Assembly (NCBI GenBank): GCA_943737045.1
Contig: CALSFV010000005.1
Span: forward strand, 1,426,001 to 1,490,000
DNA length: 64,000 nt
Direction of reading: 5' to 3'
Source of the DNA: Parapristionchus giblindavisi
Taxonomy: Eukaryota; Nematoda; Chromadorea; Rhabditida; Diplogasteridae
Each line of letters opens with the position of its first letter. The stretch's first letter is position 1. This document shows positions 24,324 through 36,196 of the stretch, in pieces. The translations under genes and the position numbers were made by a program. Under the pieces are notes generated by a model. That model searched no databases. It was given only the letters and a program-made list of their open reading frames with translations, and was not told where the DNA came from.

Positions 24324-27020
24324 TGAAGAGCGCTCCCAACGCGACTTTCAATTTAATAAAAATCAAATCTTAATTACGACATAATCTTATTTCCTAAATA
24401 TCCCACAAAAGTAAATTTATATATATTATATATTTATCACATGCTCACGCATGCACGGGGGCGGGAAAGCCGACCGTATAACTACGAGAGGGTGGCTATT
24501 TTTTGGGCTGACTTACTAGGTTTAGTGCTCATAATTTGAATAACTAAAAAATACAAGTCGGAAATTATATTTGTTCGTTCCGACAAAATTTGGCAAAGTG
24601 CCAGAGAGTTGGACTATTTAACTTACAAAAGTAAATTTTTTACTGATTCAGGCGGAGTTAGTGATTCAGGGAAAGTTAGTGATTCAGGGATTTAAATTTT
24701 CCCTGATTTTCAAGTTTTTCCCTGACTTCGATATTTTTTCCCCTGATATTACGCTCAAAATAGCTGGCTGATAGACTTCCTGTATTTATGTTTGCTTTTT
24801 CGCCATTTTTTGGACATGTAGGTCGGTGCAGCCGCCCCCGTGCGCATGAACGATACCGTCGAAAAAAATTGTTAAGTAATAATCAATCAATATACTCTTT
24901 AAAACAATAGATAAAGATTAAAGATGAAACAATAGATAAGGTTGTGGCGGGGGATAAAAGGGATAAAAAACTTTTTATTCAATGACACAACGAAATGAAG
25001 ACCTCAAAATGTGAAATTTTCAAAAATTAACAAAACAAATATCATTCTAAAACGTTAAAAAGCAATATTTCTGGATGATGCGTCATAAGGACGTTATCTC
25101 TTATAGACAGGGCGGAGAATTGGTGACATTCCACAATTTCAGTCTTTTTGAAAGATCAAACAGAAAATATCGATCTGTGCCATGTGTATGTGAGAGTTTC
25201 CACGACTGAAATTTGTGAAAATGGTTTAGCCCCCATTCTGGAAAAAGATATCTCAAATGAGGGTTAAACTATCAGTTGTGGATAAGTGAAAGCCAAAAAA
25301 CCAATTCTCCATGTGGAGTATTATTGCCCGCATAGTGGCAAATTGTTAACCAACCATTGTATGAATGGACAACTTTATTCTATTTGTATTGATTTGATCA
25401 TCAACTGGAAATTGTTATCAATAAAATATTAAGCGGAAATTAATCACTAGTTGTGAGTAGAGAAAGATAACGTTCTTGACATATGCATCTCTTCTCTCTT
25501 TCCCCTCATTTCTTTTGATCAGGGAAAAGACAAATTTAAAACAAGAATTGATTTGAAAAAATTGGTTTACATCTGCATTTGGATAACTGTCTCATTTGCA
25601 TTTGCATTTGGATAAGTGACAACTCCAGGCTAATTTCAAACTCTGGCCACACTCTCTCGCACCCTTTGTCTACTAGACAGTATTGTCAATTTTATAGTTT
25701 TCTTATATATTGATTTATTGATTTTTGATTTTCTGCGACGAGAGAACGTTGCAAGACAGGAGATCGTTGCCACTGTCCATATTTTACATGCTGAAAAGCG
25801 TCGTAACTGGAAAAAAATATTACAAGATTTTCATTGGTTTTACTATATTTTATTCATATATTTCTAGAAATAATGTCGAAACACTCCAGTTTTTTTCTCG
25901 TATGAAAATTCAAACGGAGCATAATTTTCTCCAAAATTGAGATAGACCAGCAAAATTTTTTTTTCTCTTTTCGTTTCTTTCTTTTCTAACATGTAATTAT
26001 ATTTTTTAATTCTTCAATTTCATCATCTAATTGTAAAGATCGGCAAAATTACACTCAGTCGTTATTTCACTGACGTTATAAAAATTGCAGAAAACTATTT
26101 TCAACCATAAGAAGAAGAATAAGAAGAAGAAGAAGAGAAGAAGAAGAATCCATATTGTTGAGCATTATTTCAAAATAATTGAGCTTTGGGTCATACCACG
26201 AAAACATGAGAAATTAATTTTTCGATTTAAAAAAAAATTATCTTTGACATTGCTTGCTTCAAAATCAGATTGATGGTTACTTTTTTTCCGTTATTCTTCT
26301 CACAAAAAGTCAGAAAGGAAAAATTGATGAAAAGTATATACTGATGGGATCAAATAATAGCAGTGTATCAAGTAATTGCAATTGCAGTGCCTTTAATATT
26401 TCTATGCATTTTCCCCATAGTGATAAATGTTATTTTTAATGATAAATATTATTCTGTGAGAAATGATAAATACAAACTGTGTCGATCTTCTCGGACTGAA
26501 GATTTCTGGAATCAGAAAATGCTCATATGAAGATCAACGTCAATGTTCTTTTGGAAGTAAGAAGAACTTTGAAACATTTACATCAGAGTCTATTCTTGAA
26601 AAATGTGTTTACAGTGGAAATGAAAATTAGCAATGTTCAGATGAAATGGAAAGAATTCGTTGATTCAATGATCTTTCAAATAACAAGGACAAAGACATGG
26701 TGTAATTAGAGAATAGATCATTGGTCATTTCCTCTCTAAAGGTTATGATATCACTATCAAAACATCTTGCATATACTTGATCGAACAAATCTCATGCACC
26801 GTTTACTAATGATGTTCCATTGTTAAATGGTTGAGTAGAACATTTTGAATTGTTCGCGGTAAGAGAGAAAGTTAGCGAAAGGGAAAGTAAAATGATCGAT
26901 GACACGCAGAAAAAGTGACGCGAGCCTTATATCATTTGTATTACCAATACATAGTGTTTTGTTGCTGTTTCGTGCACTTTTCGTCAATCAAAGTTATGAT
27001 ACGTGTCCCATTATGCCAAC
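24324..27020. other. Gene-poor interval right of the Penelope element
   Basis: 24443-24850 has imperfect inverted ends rich in CGGGGGCGG/CCGCCCCCG, with GATTCAGGG repeats between, perhaps a decayed transposon. A truncated family A MITE lies at about 25618-25690 and a short GAAGAA run at 26109-26150. A cysteine-containing frame around 26475-26700 is broken by in-frame stops. No gene can be supported. Confidence 0.4.
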
Positions 27021-28326
27021 TTGTACGATGATTATGTATCGACACTAACGTCATATTCATCTCGCAACTAAATATACAAAAATTTTGCAAAATGGAAATT
27101 GTAGCTAGAAATCCGACCTCACAGACTTTCTATTTAGCTCAGCCATGGGTCCTGCTCAGCTGTACAAAAATCAACATTCAATATGGACGTAGTCAGAAAT
27201 GTAGGAATTTGAACAACGGCTATTTTTGAAAACTTCCAAGATACGGGGTCTTACCCTTTTAGAACCCTGATGACGACCCTGCTGACATAACATTCTAATC
27301 GGCTGAAATATAATGTAAAATGTACATTTGATGGAATTGTCCGTATAAAATGTACTTGCATAATTGCATTGCTACTGGTGCTAAACAGAGGAAGAACTAT
27401 CGATTAACTCCCCATTCTTTCCTCCTTTCCTTCCTCGCTCTCTCTGATCTACCTACTCTCTCACCGGTGCTCTCTCTCTCTAAACATAGAAATTCATTGT
27501 GGCAGTGGTTGGCTACTCTCGTACCAAATAAACAAGTGTATTTTATACGGTCAATATTGATGACTTAAAATTCTTTCATAAAAAAATTATAAAATGTAAA
27601 CAGAAGAGAGCCAGATATTATGAAAGAGCAAAAATGAAGAATAATAAAATTGAGGCAAAAAATATGTATCCTTAAAGAAGGAGACCCTTGAGTTGGCATG
27701 ACTGACTCCCGCAACGATTAACATGGGATTGAATGTTAATATTCTATAGAAATTAGCGTAAGTGACAATGGGAAAGTGAGAGAGTGTAGTATGCAAATCG
27801 GATAGGCACTCTCTACTTGCATGAAAAGTTGTACTTTCAATGCGCATAACAAGCTTCAAACAGATCATCACGCAATATGAAATGTGTCGTTCGGTTAGTG
27901 TGATAAATCTCTATCATTCTACCCGAACAGTCTTGTTACGAAAAAACTCGAGGGTCTCCATCTTTAAAGCCACACCCCAAGCTCATTTGAAACTCTCCGC
28001 TCTGGTAATGCTCTCTCACGTTCGTTGCCTGCGAGATAGTATTGCCACTGCGGAGAGGAAAATTAGCATGGGGTGTAGCTTTAAATCTGATTTTGAAGCC
28101 AGTTAAGTTTTTTTTAAATAAATAAAAATGGAAAGAAAATTCGGTTTTCGTGGTAGGACCTCAAACTCAACTATATTTATGGTTCTTATAGAAAGACTGT
28201 GAGGTCGGTAAATAGAAAGACCTTGAGGTCGGATTTCTAGCTACAATTTCCATTTTGCAAAATTTTTGTATATTTAGTTGCGAGATGAATATCACGTTAA
28301 TGTCGATACATAATCATCGTACAATT
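27021..28326. mobile_element. Inverted-repeat element (~1.3 kb, ~115-bp arms) with nested MITE
   Basis: Left arm 27021-27134 (TTGTACGATGATTATGTATC on) and right arm 28207-28326 (ending GATACATAATCATCGTACAA) are near-complete inverse complements. The inner part has no transposase-like frame and contains a full family A hairpin at 27963-28085. A segment from about 27828 (AAAAGTTGTACTTTCAATGC on) also recurs at 37296-37420. Confidence 0.7.
27963..28085. repeat. Hairpin MITE, family A (well-preserved copy)
   Basis: TTTAAAGCCACACCCCAAGC at the left and GCATGGGGTGTAGCTTTAAA at the right. Inner arms CTCTCCGCTCTGGTAATGCT and ATTGCCACTGCGGAGAGG flank a short loop, so almost the whole ~120 bp folds on itself. 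It is inserted inside the 27021-28326 element, so it is younger than that element or was carried along by it. Confidence 0.8.
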
Positions 28327-31300
28327 CAAATTTGTTCGAATTATTTTTCTCTCTTCCAATGGTGTGATATAGCGACTTTAGCGTATATTTTTTCCGATCT
28401 AGATGACGAAATTCAAGAATGAAAAAATACAATCAGAAAAGAAGAATAAAGAAAAAACATTTTGAGAGTCATCTCACTTTTGAAAGAAATTATCGTTTGA
28501 ATTTAACAATTCAATAAATTTCATTTTTCGTACTCTTTGTGTATATTTACAATTAGGTCTAATAGTTCACAAACATATCATAATCTTTACCTACAAATTT
28601 TACATCAAAAATATCTACCATTCTTCTAGCATGCCTATCCTTATTTTTGAATTCTTTCCATTGATTAATTTTTTTTTGTCTAGGCCATACACTAATTTTG
28701 GTGTACAACAAAGGCTATATTAAAATTTTGAAGTGATACGAAGATTTTGAAGGAAGAAAAATAATTATTTTAGAATTGAAAAATTCGAGTCCCTCAAAAC
28801 TAAGAAAGAAGACTAAGAAAGACTAAGACTAAGAAGACTAAGAAAACTAAGAAAGATAAGAGAAAGACGATGAAATCGAGTGATTACCACATCGGAAAAT
28901 TTGAAAATAGCTCGATAATGTCTTCAATAATTAAGCATTTCCATCTTATAATAAATCAAAGATGTATCACTGAAAAAAGAATAGTTTTTTTTAAATTTAT
29001 CTGAAAACTGTCCATATAAATTCGCTGATATTATTTTCAATTGTAAAAAAAATATTTCTCTATAAAAGATTCTCGGTTTGATTTGATTGGCTAAATTCTC
29101 AGACAACTCATTGGTTCCCACAAATCATAGGTCCATTCTCGATTGTAATCACACTTCTCATTCCATCACTTTATCTTCTTCCCCTTCTTCTTCTTCCTCA
29201 CTCCTACTCTTCCAATAAATCGTTCAACAATTGTTCACAAACACATGTAAAAAGTGTTTCTCTGAGTCATCGTTCGCACATTCCGCAGGGGTCAACCAAC
29301 TTATCTCTTACTCCTTATCCTCAAGGTTTTTACAACTTCTGATTCATCGCCACCAACCCCACGGGCATTTCAGATATATAACGGATGCCTGGCATTCGAC
29401 ACGATTTTATTTTCGATTTTGATCTAGAGGTCATTTTATTGTCGTCATCTTGCCCCTTCATTAATTTCATAGTGTATGTTATATTATATTTAATCAACTT
29501 ATGCATATGCAAATAACTATAGCGAGAGAAAAATAGTTTGAAATATAAAAGTAATTCGCGAATGTGTAAACCGCCAAAACCGAAATCGCCTTATGCGACC
29601 GAAATCCATCAATTCCTCTTCTGTTCTTACACATACCACCTCTTATCATTGTATTTGATGGAATAAAAAAATAAAATAAAAAAATAAATATGTTGTTCTA
29701 TAAATGCTGTTTGGCGATGAAGGCTCACGAAAATTGCTAATTGTAAAGCCAGAACATCTTGTCTCTAGTTCGATCTTCAAATGATCGTTAATTCTAATTG
29801 TCAGCCTTAGAATTTCTGAAGCGTTTTTTTTTCAAAATTGCCAAACAACAACAAAAAAGGATTCAATCACATGAATCTGACTCATATCTGTTCTGTTCTC
29901 GGTTATCACAATTGGAATGAATTCTATAGATTTCTTGGCAAACAAACATGACGTGTTCGGCGGGTCGAGACAAGGTTTGTTCTGGGTCGAGGCCCTTTAA
30001 AACCCTTCTCGTGTAAGTTTCATGGGTGGGTGTCTGACACGTTCTTCACACACACAAGAGGTACCAAGAATCTCTGATTGTTCTCTGTATCCGAACCTTT
30101 TTTCAGATACCAAGAAACAGTTTTTTCGTTGTCTTTTTGCTCGTTGATGGTATCTTATAGAAAAATCAAATCTATATTTGTATCTTTTAATTATCATTAA
30201 CTTGTTTTTTGTCCTCTGTTCATCATGTAGCTGTATCGTGACTTTGACATTTCACTGATTTCGTGCCCCCTCCCCGACCCCGATTTTAAATTGATGCTCC
30301 GTTCTGGCAAAGCCAGAGAGTGTTGCCAAAGCGGACAATCTCAAATTATCTCTGGGTGTCGCTTTAATGAGCCCCTGATCCATGTTTTGGTCTTGGATCA
30401 AAATGATTCCCCCCGATCATAGATTGCAACACATGTTTCCAATCCTAAACCCCCGTCGCAATGTACCCTGCACCACCTTCCTCATCAACTTCACTCTCAC
30501 ACATTTGATGTTCCTCATCCACCCCCACTCTGATGTTTCAAACCTTAAAGTCTACTAAAAATACGTCAATGGATTGAAGTTTACTTTAAGTCTACTTCAA
30601 GTTTAAGAACATTCGACGAAATGCATTACAGTACATTGAAGACTTACAAGTCTACTTCAAGTGAAAATGATACACTTTAAGTTTTGAAATACCATAACTA
30701 TACCACCTTCCTCATCTACTCAATTCTCTATGTTCCTCATCCTCCCCACTACATACTCCACTCTACCTTCTTTTCTCCGTCTCAAAATCTCTGAAAGCGG
30801 ATGAAGGAGGTTTTGCAAAGTGAAATGGACACAACTCTCGTCCTTCTCTTTTTGTATAATAGTTTAAGACGAAACGACAACATTGGTGAACAGATTGATG
30901 CGTCCCCTTGCCTAAACCCACTTTATTTCAACTTTCAACTTTTTTTCTGGTTTTAGAATTACAATTAAGTCAAGATTATCTAAGCAGAGTTGCCGATGAG
31001 ACTGTGTAGGTATCCCTGAACGGTGGTAAACGTGTCGTCACAAGCGTATGCGGAGGTAAAGGTAAAGGTACGACCCGTTAATCAAGGCACACGAAGTCCT
31101 GCAGGTGATCACTGCTAGGCCAGTGATCTTTCTAGGCCAATTCAGTCCGGAGGGCCTAATCTCTTCTTCGGACCTACTTTACCGCATGATCTAGTCACTA
31201 CCAATTCCCCTTTCGGTGGTTTCCTTGCTGAGGTGCTTGCCAAAAATCAACCCTATAAATATCTATTGAATAATATCAAAAATTTTCGCACCATTCGCCG

Positions 31301-31578
31301 TTCAGTCAAGCTCTCAAAGCTGACGAAGACATGCAGACCGCATCGAGTATTCGAGTATTTTCTCGACTGACTCGGGATCAATAAAAGTGAAACGGGGACG
31401 TTTTATCATCTCGAAATTTTCCCAAATGATCATGCCGACGTCTATAAATTGTTTTCTTGATTCTCTTCGCTCAATCAAAAACCACTCCAACCCCAAACTG
31501 AAAACCAGTCTGGTTTGTATTTATCTCTGCCCAGAATAACTTTGCAATACTCCTACTTAACCTCACACACAATCATTT
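28327..31578. other. Gene-poor interval
   Basis: AT-rich DNA with an AAGACTAAGAAAGA run at about 28800-28865. The inverted relative of the GTCGCATAAGGCGATT repeat is at about 29565-29640. A family A MITE lies at 30284-30367, and AAGTCTACTTCAAGT repeats at about 30545-30690. I see no supported exon. Confidence 0.4.
30284..30367. repeat. Hairpin MITE, family A, internally shortened
   Basis: TTTTAAATTGATGCTCCGTT with CTGGCAAAGCCAGAG in the centre, then GCGGACAATCTCAAATTATC and TGGGTGTCGCTTTAA. The left arm lacks the GCACACCCCGAGCT part. Confidence 0.55.
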
Positions 31579-32133
31579 ATCTCTCCCTCTCCCTCTCCCT
31601 CTCCCTCTCCTTCTCCCTCCCTCTCCCTCTCCCTCTCCCTCTCCCTCTCCCTCTCCCTCTCCCTCTCCCTCTCCCTCTCCCTCTCCTTCTCCCTCAATCT
31701 CCCACTCCCTCTCCCTCTCCCTCTCCCTCTCCTTCTCCCTCAATCTCCCTCTCCCTCTCCCTCTCCCTCTCCCTCTCCCTCTCCCTCTCCCTCTCCCTCT
31801 CCCTCTCCCTCTCCCTCTCCTTCTCCCTGAATCTCCCTCTCCCTCTCCCTCTCCCTCTCCTTCTCCCTCTCCTTCTCCCTCAATCTCCCTCTCCCTCTCC
31901 CTCTCCCTCTCCCTCTCCCTCTCCCTCTCCCTCTCCTTCTCCCTCAATCTCCCTCTCCCTCTCCCTCTCCCTCTCCCTCTCCCTCTCCCTCTCCCTCTCC
32001 CTCTCCCTCTCCCTCTCCCTCTCCCTCTCCCTCTCCTTCTCCCTCAATCTCCCTCTCCCTCTCCCTCTCCTTCTCCCTCAATCTCCCTCTCCCTCTCCCT
32101 CTCCTTCTCCCTCAATCTCCCTCTCCCTCTCCC
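31579..32133. repeat. (CCCTCT)n polypyrimidine array, ~555 bp
   Basis: Hexamer CTCCCT repeated about 90 times with periodic CTTCTCCCTCAATCTC interruptions. A higher-order pattern repeats the interruptions at irregular spacing. All pyrimidines lie on the plus strand. Long open frames across it (Ser-Leu/Pro-Leu, or Gly-Glu/Arg-Glu on the other strand) are translation of the repeat, not genes. Confidence 0.97.
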
Positions 32134-33152
32134 CGCAACAGTCTGATCTTCTCCTCTTCACATATTTGCTCTACGTGGTGTGTAACCCCGCAGGCATTTA
32201 TCTCTACGTTTTTCTTCACAATCAGCCTCTACTCCCGAATTTGTTTGCGTGACTCCGCCCCCTCTCACTATATCTCCCCCGTACCCTCAGACATCATTCC
32301 ACAGTCTACTCTTGCAACTCCCCCACTGTATACCGCCTAATTTCGCGAGTCCTCTGCTAAACACCGTAAGTACCGGTGATTTATTCGCGTACAATTATAA
32401 TCGCGCGCAACAATACGCTTCAATTGTACGGTACGAGAGAGAGAGCCATGGTTTATCCCCCAAGTGCCTTTCTTCTTCTTTCGGGCATATTATCCAATTG
32501 TGACATATACGTCACCCCCGATCCATTCATTTTCCTTTCGGTGCCTGCTTTTTCTAGATTTTCCACCCGCGCGCACTCCGCCATAAGTGGACTTTTGGCA
32601 TATAACTTACTTCCTCCACTCACTTTAACTCACGTACCCTCTAAATGGAAGGGCACTAACTGGTTTCTGATGACCCTTTTCATACCATTACCCTCTGCCC
32701 ACTTCAGAGTGCCCCAGAACATGGTCGGTTCTGGCATTCGAACGGAATTGAAATGTACAATTTCGGCTGGAAGCACACTTTTTTAACTACAACTCATTGT
32801 CAGGGAACTTCTCTTTTTTACTCAGGCTTTTTTGAAGTCGAAATACACTCTCATTTTCATCACGATTTGACTATAGGAAGAATGGTTGTGGTACATGGTG
32901 AGATTTCAAAATGGCCTAGGTCAAAAAGTGCCCATCTCAGTGCTCGTTAGGGAGGGTTTTTTGAACGTTTAACTAAAGAGTTTTCTATCAGACGTTTGAG
33001 TGATAGAAGAAGAATGTGTGTATGGTTGCAGAATGATTGGTATGAGAGGTATTAAAATACCTAAGTGACAGGTCAGGTCTGGTTAGCATGCTGCCAAGCT
33101 AGTTATCGTCGGACGTGACTTTGACTACGATGTCTCAAGTGAAGATGAAAAC

Positions 33153-33259
33153 GACCAAATACCCCGAGCTAATTTGAAACTTTCCGCTCTGGAGATGCTC
33201 TCTCTTTCTTTGTCTACGAGAAAAGCGAAGAGTACGATTAGCTCTGGTGTGGCCTTAAA
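33153..33259. repeat. Hairpin MITE, family A
   Basis: ACCCCGAGCTAATTTGAAAC-like left arm (here ACCCCGAGCTAATTTGAAAC at 33161 on), CTCTCTTTCTTTGTCTACGA centre, and ATTAGCTCTGGTGTGGCCTT at the right end. Confidence 0.65.
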
Positions 33260-33937
33260 TCACAACAAAGCGTGTACATAATTCATTAAAATTTACATTT
33301 TAAATTAAATTACAATATATTTCATTATGTCATGGTATTGTCCCTTCCATCATGTCCCCTATGCAAATCCAGCGTAATCATCTTCCAAACTGCTTTGTTC
33401 TCACGTTATCATTGTTTCTCTCTTTATACATTAGCATTGTTTCCAATCGAATATTCACAACTTTCACTTCAACTTTCGTGTTATTCTCATATTTGTTTGG
33501 TACATATAATGTTTTGTTCGATGGGAACAAGAGAGACGGAGTAAATCCCTTGTTGTTTTGTTCCGTACTTACATTTCACTCTTTCTTTTCAATCTTTCGT
33601 TCCCTGATTCTACCTCTGATCTGCACTCTGACCCTCTCACTTTCACGCCTACCTCTCCTTTTTCTCCCTCTTCCTCCCCTCTTTACCTCGCTCTCTCTCT
33701 CACTTTCTCGCCTCCCTCTGCCTTTCTACCTCTCCATCTCCCTTTTTACCTCTCTCCCTCTCCCTTTTTACCTCTCCCTCTCCCTCTCCCTCTCCCTCTC
33801 CCTTTCTACTTTTCTCCCTCTCCCTTTCTCCCTCTCCCTCACTATCAACCTCAACCTCCCCCTCCCCTATATGACGTGCTTATACTATTCTTATTCTTGT
33901 CACGTTAAATAGGCTCATAAATTTCTCTCTTCGTTCC

Positions 33938-34165
33938 TCTCTCCCTCTCCCTCTCCCTCTCCCTCTCCCTCTCCCTCTCCCTCTCCCTCTCCCTCTCCCT
34001 CTCCCTCTCCCTCTCCCTCTCCCTCTCCCTCTCCCTCTCTATCAGTACACTCTCTCCCTCTCCCTCTCCCTCTCCCTCTCCCTCTCCCTCTCCCTCTCCC
34101 TCTCCCTCTCCCTCTCCCTCTCCCTCTCCCTCTCCCTCTCCCTCTCCCTCTCCCTCTCCCTCTCT
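33938..34165. repeat. (CCCTCT)n polypyrimidine array, two blocks
   Basis: Two runs of the hexamer separated by CTCTATCAGTACACTCTC, a phrase that recurs after the second run. This shows the block itself was duplicated as a higher-order unit. Confidence 0.95.
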
Positions 34166-35412
34166 ATCAGTACACTCTCTCCCACGCTCCTCTCCCCCTG
34201 CTTCTCTGATTCTCTCCAGCACTCTTCCCTCTCTAACCACTGATTGTGACCCCTCTCTCTCGTACTTTATAGATAGTTTTGTGGCCGTCCTCATAACATG
34301 CCTACCGAGTAAGTAATGCCATTCTTCTCCCCTTGTTCAACTCCCACCATGCCCTCTTCTTATTATGGTGTTCAAAAAGAGGAAAACCAAAGAAAACTCT
34401 CCTCGTTTTGCACGATCTCTCGTCTATTTTCTTTTTTTCGCGCTTTATGATCATCAAAGTACGCCCTAATGGTCTAGAATTTCGAGTTGGACCGTTTTCT
34501 CGAATGGAGAAAAACATCTCTCAGCGACGAAAGAATGAGAAATTGCTCCAGCCCCTGCCCCTGACTTACTGCATTTAGTGCTGCTGATAGATATCTGTAT
34601 TTTACTGTAAAATCTCGATGATCACCCCTCTTACACCCAACATATGATCATCTCAATTATACTACATGATATCGTCCTTCACACCTCTCAATCCTCCACC
34701 CTACAACCTTTTCTGCACATATACTCCCCCCTGTGTCTCTCTCCTCTCGTCCCGAACTCCCGGTTCTTCGAACTCAAACTCTTTCTTCTTCTTTTGTCGT
34801 GTATTCTCTTTTTCCGTGCTCATGCATTGATTGACCAGTGGGACATTAGGCGCGAATGAATATAATAATAATAATAATGTTATTATTTTTAATTAATATA
34901 GAAATAAAACTGTCCCTACCTGGGCGTTCTCCACCTGTTGCTGTTTAAATACTTTTGTCTCGCGGAGTTTTCTCTGATTTTCTTTTGTTTTCGTAACTTT
35001 GAGCATATCATTACCTAGACAATAATTATCCCACTGCATCACAATGAGTTGTTTCCATTGTGCACTGTTCCTTACAATATTTCACCGCTCTTGATCATAT
35101 CTAGCTAATATTAAATTCGTCCCGACCTTGCTTTAGAGAGACCTTACTCGATTATTAAATACTCAAATCAACCTATAGAGAGATAGATAATAAACCATCG
35201 CGATTATGACCTCCCATCCACTCTATTCAATCTATTACTAGACAAAAGCTATAGATTATATCATGATCCGCCCGTTAGCAACGGCTCTCAATACCAGATA
35301 CACTACATGTTTACTCTAACTCGATAGTCACAGATGACAAAAGCTATTTTAGTTTCTCGCTCTGAATTATTGTTGTGTATGTTTCTCACGTGTACGAGGG
35401 ACGATTGCGAGA

Positions 35413-35545
35413 TTGGGGAGGGGGAGGGGGAGGGGAGGGGAAGAGGAGAGAGGAGAGGGTGGAGAGGGGGAGGAGGGAGGAGGAGAGACGGCGAGAGGAG
35501 CGAGAGGGGGAGGAGGAGCGGAGGAGAGACGGGCGAGGGGAGCGG
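35413..35545. repeat. G/A-rich low-complexity block
   Basis: GGGGAGGGGGAGG-type purine tract on the plus strand, opposite in strand bias to the arrays at 31.6 and 33.9 kb. Several runs of four or more G could form G-quadruplexes. Confidence 0.85.
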
Positions 35546-36196
35546 GAACGGTAGTCTATCTCTCTCCTTCTGTTGACAAGCTTATCACTATCCCTTCCTC
35601 AATCGGCGACACTCCGACGCCTTTTCTAACCTCTAACCCCCCATCCTCCTCCTCCTCTTTCCCCTCGTTCGTTCGAATTCAGACTCCGCCTCTCACCCCC
35701 TTCCCCCTACAGTTTGAGACTATGTCAACAGTTTGACAGTCGCTCATTACTCTCATTTACTGTTCGAGAGAGAGATGCGCCATGGCCGCACGATTCTAGT
35801 TTCTGACTTGGACTTTAACGGAAGATTACCATCCCTGTAGAACAATATCCATTTAACCCTGTTACGTTTACTTGCGCCCACTGCTTTGATGAAAAGATAA
35901 AGGTAAAGGTATTGGAATGGTTACGTGCAAATTATTTGTATTTAAATATATTTACTCCATACTCAGTCTGTTTTATTATCGAATAAAACCGAATGATCTA
36001 CTCTATTTTCTCATTCAAACCCCTCTTCTTCCTCTCATTCTTCTTCCTCTTTTCAACGTTTTGTTTGTCATTGCTGCTCGTGGTTTTGTTGAGTGCCCAT
36101 ATTAAAAAGGTTCCACTCCCGTCGTCCATTTCCAACCTGTCCCATCCTCGCCCCTCTTCTAATTAATCAATAATCATTTCTACCGTAATCAGAGTG

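Larger units (their letters stand above)
32134..36196. other. Gene-poor interval upstream of QSOX, with more polypyrimidine arrays
   Basis: Contains a family A MITE (33153-33259), CT-rich stretches (about 33640-33840), a second (CCCTCT)n array (33938-34165) and a purine-rich GGGGAGG block (35413-35545). No coding exon is supported between 32134 and the QSOX start. Possible open frames such as 32376-32786 have no recognisable protein features. Confidence 0.45.

Noticed and set aside
24443..24850. Transposon with GC-rich inverted ends
   Set aside because: Only short imperfect inverted matches around CGGGGGCGG; too weak to call an element.
26475..26702. Cysteine-containing frame (CVDLLGLKISG...CSYEDQRQCSFG)
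   Set aside because: Looks like a secreted cysteine-rich fragment but has two in-frame stops, no clear splice sites and no recognised family.
31515..32252. Long open frame of Ser-Leu and Pro-Leu repeats (and the Gly-Glu/Arg-Glu frame on the other strand)
   Set aside because: Pure translation of the CTCCCT hexamer array; a period divisible by three with no stop guarantees open frames. No start context or other coding sign.
33352..33912. 186-aa Leu/Ser/Pro-rich frame upstream of QSOX
   Set aside because: Mostly CT-rich low-complexity sequence; the non-repetitive start shows no domain and overlaps other open frames.
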